From: Pseudomonas nitroreducens TX1
GTDB taxonomy: Bacteria; Pseudomonadota; Gammaproteobacteria; Pseudomonadales; Pseudomonadaceae
NCBI RefSeq assembly: GCF_000313755.1
Contig: NZ_AMZB01000132.1
Location: 1 to 59,242, forward strand
DNA length: 59,242 nucleotides
Direction of reading: 5' to 3'
The notes under the pieces are model-generated. The model saw only the letters and a program-made list of their open reading frames with translations. It searched no databases and was not told the origin of the DNA. The position numbers and the translations under genes are program-made. Positions 9,506-19,117 of the stretch are shown piece after piece (positions within the stretch are counted from its first letter, which is position 1; every line of letters begins with the position of its first letter).

Positions 9506-10462
9506 ATGGCAATCCTGCTCATCGCTGACTATCAATCCACCGGTTGTCCTGCCGCTCTCGCTCCGGCGACCCTGAGCGCGCTGGCGGCTGCGAGACAAAT
9601 CGGCGGCGAGGTCCATCTGCTGCTGGCTGGCAGCGATCTCGGTGATCTGGCCGAGCGCGCTGGCCGCCTCGACGGTGTGGCGCGGGTCCTGCTCGCGGAC
9701 AATGCGACCTATGACCACCTGCTGGCGGAAAACCTGTCGGCGCTGGTCGTCAGCCTGGCGCCGAACTACTCGCATATCCTCGCGCCGGCCACCGCTGTGG
9801 GCCGTGACTGCCTGCCACGGATCGCCGCGCTGCTGGATGTCGATGCAGTGTCGGACGTCATCGCCGTGCTCGACCGTGACACCTTCCAGCGCCCGATCTA
9901 CGCCGGCAACGCTATCGCTACAGTGCGCTGCGACGGGCCGGTGATCGTGTTGGGCATCCGTCCCACGGCATTCGATCCCGTCGTAACCGAGGGCGGCAGC
10001 GCCGTGCTCGAACGCATTGGCGGGCCGGACGATCTTGGCCTGTCGTGTTGGCAGGGCGAGGAGCATCCGGACTTCGAGCGTCCCGCCCTGGAGTCGGCGA
10101 ACGTCATTGTCGCTGGCGGGCGCGGGTTGCAGACGCAGGAAGGTTTCGCCGCGCTCTATCCGCTGGCAGATCGATTGCAGGGTGCCGTGGGCGCGTCACT
10201 GGCGGCGGTGGACGCGGGTTTCGCACCGGCGGAGCTGCAGATAGGCCAGTCCGGGCGCATCGTCGCGCCGGAGCTTTACCTGGCCGTGGGGATTTCCGGT
10301 GCCGTACAGCATGTGGCGGGAATGAAGGACGCCAAGGTCATTGCCGCGATCAACCTCGACCCGGATGCACCGATCTTCGAGATAGCCGACTACGGCCTGC
10401 AGGGCGACCTGTTCGAGTTGCTGCCGGAGCTGATGCTCGAGTTGGACAGCGCGCTCGGCTAG
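9506..10462 (+). CDS. Solitary electron transfer flavoprotein alpha subunit, divergent
   Basis: A 318-residue ETF alpha homologue with the N-terminal adenine-nucleotide-like domain and the C-terminal FAD domain (about residues 195-318), including GGRGLQ, VAPELYLAVGISGAVQH and KVIAAINLDPDAPI. The start is fixed by AAGGAGG at 9492-9498. No ETF beta gene is adjacent. Two usually conserved flavin-site positions differ: the GASR arginine is leucine (L232 in GASLAAVD) and the QTG threonine is serine (S249 in QSGR). It is thus unlikely to be the housekeeping EtfA and may pair with a distant or dedicated beta subunit. The 3' end overlaps the convergent ABC ATPase gene by four bases. Confidence 0.85.
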   Translation: MAILLIADYQSTGCPAALAPATLSALAAARQIGGEVHLLLAGSDLGDLAERAGRLDGVARVLLADNATYDHLLAENLSALVVSLAPNYSHILAPATAVGRDCLPRIAALLDVDAVSDVIAVLDRDTFQRPIYAGNAIATVRCDGPVIVLGIRPTAFDPVVTEGGSAVLERIGGPDDLGLSCWQGEEHPDFERPALESANVIVAGGRGLQTQEGFAALYPLADRLQGAVGASLAAVDAGFAPAELQIGQSGRIVAPELYLAVGISGAVQHVAGMKDAKVIAAINLDPDAPIFEIADYGLQGDLFELLPELMLELDSALG

Positions 10463-11520
10463 AGCGCCACGCTGCCCTGGGCGGGGAACAGCACCAGGTG
10501 CTCGGCGGCCACGCCGATGGTCACTTCATCGCCCGGCTGGTGGTCGGCGTGACTGGGGAAGAGCGATTCCAGCTGGGTGCCGGTGGGCAGTTGCAGGCGA
10601 TAGAGCGTCGCCGCGCCAAGGAATGACTTGCCGACGATTCGCGCCTTCAGCGCGCCCTCGGCGGCCGGCACCAGGTCGTCCGGGCGCAGCAGCACGTCCA
10701 CTGCGCTGCCGTCCGGCAGGCTGTAGGCCCGGTTGCCGCGCAGCAGGCCCAGCTCAGTCTGCACCGCATCGTTCCCGTGCATCTGTCCGCGAATGAAATA
10801 GCCCTGGCCGACGAAGCTGGCGACGAAGGGCGTTTGCGGCTCGTGGTAAAGGTTGAACGGTGTGTCCCACTGCTCCAGCACGCCGTGGCGGAACACGCCG
10901 ACGTGATCGCTGACGGCGAAGGCTTCTTCCTGGTCATGGGTCACCAGGATGGCGCTGGTGCCGCGGGCCTTGAGGATGTCGCGCACCTCGTGGCTGAGCT
11001 GGCGGCGCAGCTCCACGTCGAGGTTGGAGAAGGGTTCGTCGAGCAGCAGCAGTTGCGGCTGCGGCGCCAGCGCGCGGGCAAGCGCCACGCGTTGTTGCTG
11101 GCCACCGGAAAGTTCGTGGGGGAAGCGCTGGCCGAGGCCGTCGAGCTTCACCAACTCCAGCAACTCGCCGACGATGCGCTCGCGCTCGGGGTGCTTGCGG
11201 ATGCCGAAGGCGATGTTGTCGGCCACCGACAGGTGCGGGAACAGCGCGTAGTCCTGGAACACCATGCCGATCCGGCGCTTCTCCGGCGACAGGGTGAAGC
11301 CGGGGCGGGAAATCACTTCGCCGGCCAGTTCGATGCGGCCGCTCTGCACCGGCTCGAAACCGGCGATGGCGCGCAAAGTGGTGGTCTTGCCGCAGCCCGA
11401 AGGCCCGAGCAGGCAGCCGATGACACCGGCGTTCAGGTGCAGGCTGACGCCTTGCACCACACGCTGCTGTTCATAGCCACAGGAAAGATCTTCGAGGTTG
11501 AGCAGCAGCGTCTGGGTCAT
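10459..11520 (-). CDS. ABC transporter ATPase, FbpC/PotA type
   Basis: A 353-residue ATP-binding subunit. Walker A GPSGCGKTT is at residues 39-47, the Q-loop at Q89, the LSGGQ signature at 137-141, Walker B LLLLDEP at 157-163 and the H-loop H195. After about residue 240 comes a TOBE-like regulatory domain (LLRPDDLVPAAEG, IGVAAEHLVLF). Overall it resembles ATPases of ferric iron (FbpC) and polyamine (PotA) importers. No permease or binding protein gene is adjacent, so its partners are elsewhere. It begins 17 bases after argF on the same strand and may be co-transcribed with it. Confidence 0.85.
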   Translation of the reverse strand: MTQTLLLNLEDLSCGYEQQRVVQGVSLHLNAGVIGCLLGPSGCGKTTTLRAIAGFEPVQSGRIELAGEVISRPGFTLSPEKRRIGMVFQDYALFPHLSVADNIAFGIRKHPERERIVGELLELVKLDGLGQRFPHELSGGQQQRVALARALAPQPQLLLLDEPFSNLDVELRRQLSHEVRDILKARGTSAILVTHDQEEAFAVSDHVGVFRHGVLEQWDTPFNLYHEPQTPFVASFVGQGYFIRGQMHGNDAVQTELGLLRGNRAYSLPDGSAVDVLLRPDDLVPAAEGALKARIVGKSFLGAATLYRLQLPTGTQLESLFPSHADHQPGDEVTIGVAAEHLVLFPAQGSVAL

Positions 11521-11537
11521 TGGACTCTAAGCGGGGA

Positions 11538-12455
<918 letters not shown>

Positions 12456-12769
12456 GGTTCGTACCTACTACTTATTCTCAGAATCAGGCCGAGGTACCGA
12501 CCGGCTTTCGTGAGAAAAAACGGGCTGAACCTGCGGCGGGACCGCATGGAGCGGGAAATTGGGGAAGGCGCGATCCTATAAGGAAATGACGGATATACGC
12601 AAGTTTCGCCCGGAGGCCCCGTCGGGCGGGGCTTCAACATGGTCGTTCCTGATGCCCCACGATTCACCCGACGGAAGCTGGTGGTGCTTCGCCAGGCCAG
12701 GATTCATAGTGCTTGCGACCCCGCGACCGGCCCCATGAGGCGCCGGCGAGAACAATAACGAGGCGAGCC
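12456..12769. promoter_or_regulatory. Divergent intergenic region between argF and the oxidoreductase
   Basis: This 314-base stretch contains no gene. It must hold the promoters of both divergent genes; a possible argF promoter is at 12573-12602. A small GC hairpin (GCCCCG/CGGGGC, 12616-12632) lies in the middle. I could not identify a convincing ArgR site. Confidence 0.4.
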
Positions 12770-14863
12770 ATGAGCAAGACCCTCCACCACCGTGCGTGCC
12801 ACCTGTGCGAGGCCATCTGCGGCCTGACCATCGAGACCGAGGATGAACGCATCCTCTCGATCAAGGGCGACGCCCAGGACAGCTTCAGCCGCGGCCACAT
12901 CTGCCCCAAGGCGGTGGCGCTGCAGGACATCCAGAACGATCCGGACCGCTTGCGCCAGCCGGTGCGACGCGTCGGCAACGAGTGGCAGCCGATCGGCTGG
13001 GACGAGGCCTTCGAGCTGGTCGCCACGCGGCTTGCCGAGATCCGCGAGCGCCATGGCAATGACGCCGTTGCCGTGTACCAGGGCAACCCCAGCGTGCACA
13101 ACTACGGGCTGATGACCCATAGCAACTACTTCCTCGGCCAGTTGAAGACCCGCAACCGCTATTCGGCGACTTCTGTCGACCAACTGCCGCACCACCTGGT
13201 CAGCCAGCAGATGTTCGGCCATGGCCTGCTGATCCCCATTCCCGACATCGACCACACCGATTTCATGCTGATCCTGGGCGGCAACCCTCTGGCCTCCAAC
13301 GGCAGCATCATGACCGTGCCGGATGTGGAAAAACGCCTGAAGGCCTTGAGGGCGCGTGGCGGCAAGCTGGTGGTGGTCGACCCCCGTCGCACCGAGACGG
13401 CGGCCATTGCCGACCAGCACCTGTTCGTCCGCCCCGGCGAGGACGCCGCGCTGCTGCTGGGCATCCTCGACACGCTGCTGAGCGAGGGCCTGACCCGGGA
13501 AACCCACTTGCCGGTGAATGGCCTGGAAGCGGTACGCGAAGCGCTGGCGCCGTTCAAGGTCGATGCCATGGCGGCGCGCTGCGGTGTGCCGGCCACTGAC
13601 ATCCGCGAGCTGGCAAGGGCCTTCGCCGCCGCCGACAAGGCGGTCTGCTACGGCCGCATGGGGGTTTCCACCCAGGTCTTCGGCAGCCTGTGCCAGTGGC
13701 TGGTGCAATTGATCAACCTGGTCACTGGCAACCTCGACCGCGTCGGCGGCACCCTGTGCACCACACCGGCAGTGGATCTGGTGGCGACCACCGCGGGCGG
13801 CGCCTTCAATCGCTGGCAGAGCCGCGTGTCCGGCCTGCCGGAATATGGCGGCGAGCTGCCGGTGGCAGCGCTGGCCGAGGAGATGCTCACCGAAGGGGAA
13901 GGGCAGGTGCGTGCGCTGGTGACGGTGGCCGGCAATCCGGTGCTGTCCACGCCCAATGGCCGTCGTCTGGAGCAGGCGCTGGACGGCCTGGAGTTCATGC
14001 TCAGCGTCGACCTGTACGTCAACGAGACCACGCGTTACGCCGACCTGATACTGCCGCCCACTGCACCGCTGGAGCATGATCACTACGACACCACCTTCAA
14101 CGTCTTTGCGGTGCGCAACGTTACCCGTTTCAACGAAGCGATCCTGCCCAAACCCGAAGGTGCCCTGCATGACTGGGAAATTTTCGTTGGTCTGGCCAAG
14201 GCCTACGCCACGCGCATGGGCATCGAACTGAAACCCACCATGGCGCCGGAACTGATGATCGAGATGGGCCTGCGCGTCGGCCCTTACGGCGATGCCAGCG
14301 AGTTCAAGCTCAATCTTGCCCGGCTGCGCGAACACCCGCATGGGCTGGACCTGGGGCCGCTGCAGCCGAACCTGGCGCCCCGTCTGAAGACCGCCAGCCG
14401 CAGCATCGAGGCGGCGCCCGACCTCTTCCTGGGCGACCTGCGCCGTTTCGCCGACACCCAGTCGCCGGCCATCGATCAGCTGCTGCTGATCGGTCGCCGG
14501 CACGTACGCAGCAACAATTCGTGGATGCACAACTATCACCGCCTGGTGAAGGGCAAGCCGCGCCACCAGTTGCTGATGCACCCGCAGGATCTTGCTTCGC
14601 GCGGGCTGGTGGATGGTCAGAAAGTGCGCGTTCGCTCGCGGGTCGGCAGCATTGAGATCGAGGTCGCTTCCAGCGATGAAGTCATGGCCGGCGTGGTCAG
14701 CCTGCCCCACGGCTGGGGCCACGGGCGGCCGGGCGTGCAGCTGTCCATCGCCCGCGAGCAGGGCGGAGCCAGCGCCAACGACCTGACCGACGAGCGCCAT
14801 CTGGATGCGCTCTCCGGCAACACCGCGCTCAACGGCGTTCCGGTGGAAGTCGAGGCAGCCTGA
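12770..14863 (+). CDS. Molybdopterin-dependent oxidoreductase, formate dehydrogenase/nitrate reductase superfamily
   Basis: A 697-residue cytoplasmic enzyme of the bis-molybdopterin guanine dinucleotide (DMSO reductase) superfamily. The N-terminus binds a 4Fe-4S cluster through C10-x2-C13-x3-C17-x27-C45. The molybdopterin oxidoreductase domain spans roughly 50-460 and the dinucleotide-binding domain the last 120 residues (HPQDLASRGLVDGQKVRV). There is no twin-arginine signal, so it stays in the cytoplasm. No electron-transfer subunits are encoded beside it. It resembles the P. aeruginosa PA3534-type oxidoreductase; the substrate is unknown. The start has an AGGCG ribosome binding site. Confidence 0.87.
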   Translation: MSKTLHHRACHLCEAICGLTIETEDERILSIKGDAQDSFSRGHICPKAVALQDIQNDPDRLRQPVRRVGNEWQPIGWDEAFELVATRLAEIRERHGNDAVAVYQGNPSVHNYGLMTHSNYFLGQLKTRNRYSATSVDQLPHHLVSQQMFGHGLLIPIPDIDHTDFMLILGGNPLASNGSIMTVPDVEKRLKALRARGGKLVVVDPRRTETAAIADQHLFVRPGEDAALLLGILDTLLSEGLTRETHLPVNGLEAVREALAPFKVDAMAARCGVPATDIRELARAFAAADKAVCYGRMGVSTQVFGSLCQWLVQLINLVTGNLDRVGGTLCTTPAVDLVATTAGGAFNRWQSRVSGLPEYGGELPVAALAEEMLTEGEGQVRALVTVAGNPVLSTPNGRRLEQALDGLEFMLSVDLYVNETTRYADLILPPTAPLEHDHYDTTFNVFAVRNVTRFNEAILPKPEGALHDWEIFVGLAKAYATRMGIELKPTMAPELMIEMGLRVGPYGDASEFKLNLARLREHPHGLDLGPLQPNLAPRLKTASRSIEAAPDLFLGDLRRFADTQSPAIDQLLLIGRRHVRSNNSWMHNYHRLVKGKPRHQLLMHPQDLASRGLVDGQKVRVRSRVGSIEIEVASSDEVMAGVVSLPHGWGHGRPGVQLSIAREQGGASANDLTDERHLDALSGNTALNGVPVEVEAA

Positions 14864-14883
14864 CGAGCTGACGCACGTCACCT

Positions 14884-14912
14884 GCAAAGCCGAGCGTTGC
14901 ACTCGGCTTTGC
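14884..14912 (+). terminator. Hairpin after the molybdopterin oxidoreductase
   Basis: Perfect 11-base arms GCAAAGCCGAG and CTCGGCTTTGC surround a seven-base loop just after the stop. The T run is inside the stem rather than after it, so termination may be weak. Confidence 0.55.
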
Positions 14913-14995
14913 AGTACAATGCGCAGTACCGTGCCGGCCTATGCCCCGAGAGGCGACTGCCGGGTCAGTGTCTGATAGTTAAGCCGAGGAAGTTC

Positions 14996-15322
14996 ATGGA
15001 TATCATCGATACCATCAAAGAGCAGATCTCCAGCAACCCCGTTCTGCTGTACATGAAGGGTTCGCCGAACGCTCCCCAGTGCGGTTTCTCGTCCCGCGCC
15101 GCGCAGGTGCTGATGGCTTGCGGCGAAAAGTTCGCCTATGTCGACATCCTGCAGAACCCGGAAATCCGCGCCAACCTGCCCAAGTACGCCAACTGGCCGA
15201 CCTTCCCGCAACTGTGGGTCGGTGGTGAGTTGGTCGGCGGCAGCGATATCCTGGCCGAGATGTTCGAGAAGGGTGAACTGCAACCGCTGATCAAGGACGC
15301 CGTGAGCAAGGCCAACGCCTGA
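14996..15322 (+). CDS. grxD: Monothiol glutaredoxin, Grx4 type
   Basis: A 108-residue monothiol glutaredoxin with the CGFS active site at residues 29-32, the glutathione-binding WPTFPQLW segment and the VGGSDI loop. Proteins of this class carry a 2Fe-2S cluster bridged by glutathione and take part in cluster delivery and iron sensing, usually with a BolA partner, which is not seen here. Its closeness to the bfrB/bfd iron store genes is consistent with a role in iron homeostasis. The ATG at 14996 gives the standard N-terminus MDIIDTIKEQI. Confidence 0.95.
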   Translation: MDIIDTIKEQISSNPVLLYMKGSPNAPQCGFSSRAAQVLMACGEKFAYVDILQNPEIRANLPKYANWPTFPQLWVGGELVGGSDILAEMFEKGELQPLIKDAVSKANA

Positions 15323-15340
15323 GTCTTTCGTGCTGTTGCA

Positions 15341-15371
15341 CAAAGCCCCGCCTTGGCGGGGCTTTGTTTTT
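15341..15371 (+). terminator. Terminator of grxD
   Basis: CAAAGCCCCGCC pairs with GGCGGGGCTTTG across a two-base loop, followed by a T run at 15365-15371. It also lies just before the MFS gene. Confidence 0.85.
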
Positions 15372-15383
15372 GGGAAGGAAAAA

Positions 15384-16547
15384 ATGACTGAACAGACGCG
15401 GGCCAACGCCGCGCGCTGGGCGTGCGGATACTGCTTCGCCATGGGCGGGATGGTCCATGGCAGCGTCATGGGGCGGGTGCCAGCTCTCAAGAGCATGACC
15501 GGGGTTGACGAACAGCAACTGGGCCAGGCCCTGCTGGGTGCGGGCTTCGGCGCGCTGCTGGCGTTTGCCTTTGCCGGCGCGCTGGTGCGCCGCTACGGCA
15601 GCCGGGCGATCACGGTGATTTCGGGGCTGGCGCTGATGGCGACCTTCCCGCTGCTCGGGCTGGCGCAGGACGTCTGGGTCCTGGCGGCGGGCTTTCTAGC
15701 CGTCGGCCTGACCTTCGCGACCATGGACGTGGCGATGAACACCCAGGCGGTGGAAGTCGAACGGCGCCTCGGCCGTCCGTGCATCTCCAGCCTGCATGGC
15801 ATGTACAGCCTGGGCGGCCTGGTGGGTGCTGTCGGCGCGGCGGCCTTCGCCGACCTGGCGCCGATCTGGCACTTCAGCCTGCTGGCGCTGATCGCCGTGG
15901 CGATACTGCCGTTCTTCGCACGCAACCTGTTCGAGGGCCGTCCCGAGCCCATGGAGGAGGAGGCGCCGGCCCAACGTGGCTGGCGCCTGCCGCCACCGGC
16001 CCTGATCGGCCTGGGGCTTTTGACGCTCTGCGCGTTTGTTTCCGAAGGGGCGGTCGCCGATTGGGGCGCCTTGCTGTTGCATCAGGTGCTGGGAGCGTCC
16101 GAGCGCCTGGCTGCACTGGGCTTCGCGGCGTTCTCCGCAACCATGGTACTGGGCCGGCTGTTCGGTGATCGCCTGCGTGTACGCTTTGCCGACGAGGCGC
16201 TGGTGCGCAACCTGGCACTGCTGGCCATTGCGGGCATGCTGCTGGCGCTGTTCAGTCCCTGGGTCGCTGGCGCGATTGCCGGTTTCGCCCTGGTGGGCGC
16301 GGGACTGTCGGTGGTAGTGCCGATCCTCATCGGCGCGGCGGGCAACCGGCCGGGCATCGAACCTTCGCGCGGCGTGGCGGCGGTGGCGTCGTTCGGCTAT
16401 GGCGGTTTGCTGCTGGGGCCGCCGCTGATCGGCTTCCTCGCCGAACATGTGGGCTTGCGCCTGTCGCTACTGGTGGTGATCGGGTTGTGCGCGGGCCTGG
16501 TGTTCAAGGCCGGGCTGGTGCGTCGTCCGCCCAAGGCGAACGTCTAG
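15384..16547 (+). CDS. MFS transporter, YbjJ/FucP-like
   Basis: A 387-residue major facilitator protein with about 12 hydrophobic segments in two halves. The cytoplasmic loop 2 motif appears as GALVRRYGSRAI, and a family-typical segment MDVAMNTQAVEVERRLGRPCISSLHGMYSLGG (about residues 115-146) places it with YbjJ-like transporters. The substrate cannot be named. The start at 15384 follows GGAAGG; an in-frame ATG at 15330 would read through the grxD terminator and is less likely. Confidence 0.82.
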   Translation: MTEQTRANAARWACGYCFAMGGMVHGSVMGRVPALKSMTGVDEQQLGQALLGAGFGALLAFAFAGALVRRYGSRAITVISGLALMATFPLLGLAQDVWVLAAGFLAVGLTFATMDVAMNTQAVEVERRLGRPCISSLHGMYSLGGLVGAVGAAAFADLAPIWHFSLLALIAVAILPFFARNLFEGRPEPMEEEAPAQRGWRLPPPALIGLGLLTLCAFVSEGAVADWGALLLHQVLGASERLAALGFAAFSATMVLGRLFGDRLRVRFADEALVRNLALLAIAGMLLALFSPWVAGAIAGFALVGAGLSVVVPILIGAAGNRPGIEPSRGVAAVASFGYGGLLLGPPLIGFLAEHVGLRLSLLVVIGLCAGLVFKAGLVRRPPKANV

Positions 16548-16555
16548 AAGGGAAG

Positions 16556-16591
16556 GGCACCGGCGTCCACATCAGCGCCGGTGCCTTTTTT
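16556..16591 (+). terminator. Terminator between MFS gene and bfrB
   Basis: GGCACCGGCG and the nearly perfect partner CGCCGGTGCC form the stem, followed by six T on the plus strand. It ends the MFS transcript and abuts the stop of the convergent bfrB. Confidence 0.82.
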
Positions 16592-16593
16592 CA

Positions 16594-17070
16594 TCAGTCG
16601 TCTTCGTGCATGTGCGACTGCAGGTAGTTCTCCAGGCCGACTTTCTGGATCAGGCCCAGCTGGGTTTCCAGGTAGTCGATGTGCTCTTCCTCGGACTCGA
16701 GGATGTCCTTGAGCAGGTCGCGGCTGACGTAGTCATGCACGCTTTCGCAATGCACGATGGCGTCGCGCAGGTCCTTGCAGGCCTTGAGCTCCAGGTTCAG
16801 GTCGCACTGCAGCATTTCCTGGGTGTTCTCGCCAATCAGCAGCTTGCCCAGGTCCTGCAGGTTGGGCAGGCCTTCGAGGAACAGGATGCGTTCGATGAGC
16901 TTGTCGGCGTGCTTCATCTCATCGATGGACTCGTGGTACTCGTGCGCACCGAGGCGCTTCAGGCCCCAGTCGTTCCACATGCGCGAGTGCAGGAAATACT
17001 GGTTGATGGCGATCAGCTCGTTGCCGAGGATCTTGTTCAGATGCTGGATGACTTTCTTGTCGCCTTTCAT
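16594..17070 (-). CDS. bfrB: Bacterioferritin BfrB
   Basis: A 158-residue subunit of the 24-mer heme-containing iron storage shell. Ferroxidase ligands E18, E51, H54, E94, E127 and H130 and the heme ligand M52 are at their canonical positions. The protein oxidises ferrous iron and stores it as ferric mineral; release needs reduction through the heme by Bfd, which is encoded just upstream on the same strand (17291-17506). A minus-strand terminator between the two genes (17226-17251) implies separate transcription. The ATG at 17070 gives the normal [16 protein letters not shown] start. Confidence 0.96.
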   Translation of the reverse strand: MKGDKKVIQHLNKILGNELIAINQYFLHSRMWNDWGLKRLGAHEYHESIDEMKHADKLIERILFLEGLPNLQDLGKLLIGENTQEMLQCDLNLELKACKDLRDAIVHCESVHDYVSRDLLKDILESEEEHIDYLETQLGLIQKVGLENYLQSHMHEDD

Positions 17071-17225
17071 GCCGGAGTCCTGCCGTGTGGAGTGGGAGAG
17101 AGTGAAATTCTCGCGCCCTTATAACCATCTGTCAAACATAAGTCCTTGAATTTGTTATAAAAAGGAATATGAATGCGAATGTTTTCATTCCGCAACTTGA
17201 CGCTAAGACACTGAATTACGGGCAT

Positions 17226-17251
17226 AAAAAAACCGGGCCACGGCCCGGTTT
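17226..17251 (-). terminator. Terminator of bfd
   Basis: An AAACCGGGCC/GGCCCGGTTT stem with a three-base loop is followed on the minus strand by a run of seven T (plus-strand A at 17226-17232). It separates bfd from bfrB transcription. Confidence 0.82.
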
Positions 17252-17290
17252 CTGCGGAATTTCAACTGAATCGATCAGCGGTATTTTTTC

Positions 17291-17506
17291 TCAACCCGCC
17301 GCGTAGGCCAGGTTGTAGTTCATCGCCTGGGCGCCCTGCAGTTCGCCGAGGGTCTCCCGAACCACCTGTTTGGCCAGGCAGGCGCACTTGCCGCACTGGG
17401 TGCCGACACCGGTGCATTCGCGCACCTCGCGGTAATTGCAGGCGCCGTCGTAGATCGCATCGCGGATCTGGGTATCGGTAACACCGTTGCAGAGGCAGAC
17501 GTACAT
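17291..17506 (-). CDS. bfd: Bacterioferritin-associated ferredoxin
   Basis: A 71-residue 2Fe-2S ferredoxin with the Bfd ligand set C4, C6, C38 and C41 (VCLCNGV and GTQCGKC). In P. aeruginosa it binds at the BfrB heme and passes electrons to mobilise stored iron. A Fur box (17551-17569) lies 45 bases upstream, consistent with the known induction of bfd in low iron while bfrB is expressed in iron-replete cells. Confidence 0.95.
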   Translation of the reverse strand: MYVCLCNGVTDTQIRDAIYDGACNYREVRECTGVGTQCGKCACLAKQVVRETLGELQGAQAMNYNLAYAAG

Positions 17507-17550
17507 GGTTGCACTACAGTCGCTGTGGGGTTGTTGGAAACGATACTAAT

Positions 17551-17569
17551 AATAATGAGAATGATTGTC
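17551..17569. promoter_or_regulatory. Fur box upstream of bfd
   Basis: The 19-mer matches the palindromic Fur consensus GATAATGATAATCATTATC at 15 of 19 positions. It sits where a bfd promoter is expected, within an AT-rich patch. Confidence 0.72.
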
Positions 17570-17772
17570 AAAATTTGTGCGGGTCACTTTTGGCGCTCTC
17601 CGATAAATGGTTGATCGCTCAATGGCTTAGCGCTGAAACCCGCATGGATGAAGGCGTGGCGTGTTGCGGTGTATGATGACTGCCCCACTGAGCGGCAGCC
17701 CCTCAAGCCCGGCAGATTCGACTGGGCAGCAGGCTTTTCGCTCCCTAGCGCCTCACCATCAAGGAGAAGGAA

Positions 17773-18375
17773 ATGAGCGTACTCGTAGGTAAGAAAGCTC
17801 CCGATTTCAATGTTGCCGCCGTGCTGGGCACCGGCGAGATCGTCGACAGCTTCGTGCTGTCCGAAGCCATCAAGGGCAAGTACGGCCTGGTGTTCTTCTA
17901 CCCGCTGGACTTCACTTTCGTCTGCCCGTCCGAGCTGATCGCCCTGGACCACCGTATCCCCGAGTTCCAGGCGCGCAACGTCGAGGTGATCGGTGTTTCC
18001 ATCGACTCCCACTTCACCCACAACGCCTGGCGCAACACCCCGGTAGACAAGGGCGGCATCGGCCCGGTCAAGTACACCCTGGCCGCCGACATTACCCACG
18101 AGATCGCCAAGGCCTATGACGTCGAGTCCGAAGGCGGCGTGGCTTTCCGCGGCGCCTTCCTGATCGACCAGAACGGCGTGGTGCGCTCGCAGATCGTCAA
18201 CGACCTGCCGCTGGGCCGCAACATGGACGAGCTGCTGCGCCTGGTCGATGCCTTGCAGTTCACCGAGGAGCACGGCGAAGTCTGCCCGGCCAACTGGAAG
18301 AAGGGCGACAAGGGCATGACCGCCTCGCCCGAAGGCGTTGCCGCCTACCTGGCCGAGAATTCCAGCAAGCTGTAA
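17773..18375 (+). CDS. Typical 2-Cys peroxiredoxin, AhpC/Prx1 type
   Basis: A 200-residue thiol peroxidase. The peroxidatic cysteine is C51 in DFTFVCPSE and the resolving cysteine C171 in EVCPANW, both in canonical context; the GGVAFRGAFLIDQNGVVR segment is also typical. It reduces hydrogen and organic peroxides in the cytoplasm. No ahpF is adjacent, so the reductant is probably thioredoxin or an unlinked AhpF. It corresponds to the P. aeruginosa PA3529-type peroxidase divergent from bfd, coupling peroxide defence with iron storage. A strong AAGGAGAAGG ribosome binding site precedes the ATG. Confidence 0.93.
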   Translation: MSVLVGKKAPDFNVAAVLGTGEIVDSFVLSEAIKGKYGLVFFYPLDFTFVCPSELIALDHRIPEFQARNVEVIGVSIDSHFTHNAWRNTPVDKGGIGPVKYTLAADITHEIAKAYDVESEGGVAFRGAFLIDQNGVVRSQIVNDLPLGRNMDELLRLVDALQFTEEHGEVCPANWKKGDKGMTASPEGVAAYLAENSSKL

Positions 18376-18390
18376 GGCTGTTCGTGTGTA

Positions 18391-18419
18391 AAAAAAGCCC
18401 CGCAATCGCGGGGCTTTTT
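18391..18419. terminator. Bidirectional terminator between the peroxiredoxin gene and rnt
   Basis: AAAAAAGCCCCGC and GCGGGGCTTTTT flank a short loop, giving a T run on either strand for the two convergent genes. Confidence 0.88.
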
Positions 18420-18436
18420 CTTTCAGGAAGGCTCGA

Positions 18437-19117
18437 TCAGTGATCGTCTTCCATCCAGCCGCCGAATTCCTTCCAGCGGTTGACGATGCCGCAGAACAGC
18501 TCGGCGGTCTTCTCGGTGTCGTAGCGCGCGGAGTGGGCCTCGCGGTTGTCGAACTCGATGCCGGCGGTCTGGCAGGCCTTGGCCAGCACGGTCTGGCCAT
18601 AGGCGAGGCCGGCCAGCGTCGCGGTGTCGAAGCTGGAGAACGGGTGGAACGGGTTGCGCTTCACGCCGCTGCGGTTCACCGCGGCGTTGAGGAAGCCCAG
18701 GTCGAAGCTGCTGTTGTGGCCGACCAGGATGGCCCGCTTGCAGCCGTTGGACTTCAACGACTTGCGTACGCCACGGAAGATCTCGGTCAGCGCCTGCTCT
18801 TCCGGCACGGCCATGCGCAGCGGGTGGTCCAGCTTGATGCCGGTGAATTCCAGGGCGGCCTGCTCGATGTTGGCGCCTTCGAAAGGCTCAACGCGGAAGA
18901 AGTAGGTGTGCTCCGGGAACAGGTAGCCGCTCTCGTCCATGCCAATGGTGACGGCAGCGATTTCCAGCAGGGCGTCGGTGCCGGCGTTGAAGCCGCCGGT
19001 CTCTACGTCCACGACCACCGGCAGGTAGCCACGGAAGCGACGCGCCATCGGGTGGCGCGGGCCGGGCGGGAAGGAACCGTCGAGTTCTTCCTCGAAGATT
19101 TCGTTCTCGTCACTCAT
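18437..19117 (-). CDS. rnt: Ribonuclease T
   Basis: A 226-residue DEDDh 3'-5' exoribonuclease that trims the CCA ends of tRNA and other stable RNAs. The exonuclease motifs are D37 and E39 in VVDVETGG, the second aspartate in [12 protein letters not shown] and H/D in [14 protein letters not shown]. Length and the [26 protein letters not shown] segment are characteristic. Its start overlaps the pyrC stop by four bases (ATGA), so translation is coupled, with pyrC upstream. Confidence 0.94.
   Translation of the reverse strand: MSDENEIFEEELDGSFPPGPRHPMARRFRGYLPVVVDVETGGFNAGTDALLEIAAVTIGMDESGYLFPEHTYFFRVEPFEGANIEQAALEFTGIKLDHPLRMAVPEEQALTEIFRGVRKSLKSNGCKRAILVGHNSSFDLGFLNAAVNRSGVKRNPFHPFSSFDTATLAGLAYGQTVLAKACQTAGIEFDNREAHSARYDTEKTAELFCGIVNRWKEFGGWMEDDH

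Noticed and set aside
12704-14902. A 732-codon open frame antisense to the molybdopterin oxidoreductase
   Set aside because: It mirrors the codon pattern of the real gene in high-GC DNA, has no domain signature, and its product is rich in His/Gln/Val/Ala as expected of an antisense shadow.
17155-17190. AT-rich ATTC repeats upstream of bfrB as a Fur box
   Set aside because: The hexamer-like repeats (CATTCG, CATTCA, TATTCC on the minus strand) do not give a convincing match to the 19-base palindrome.
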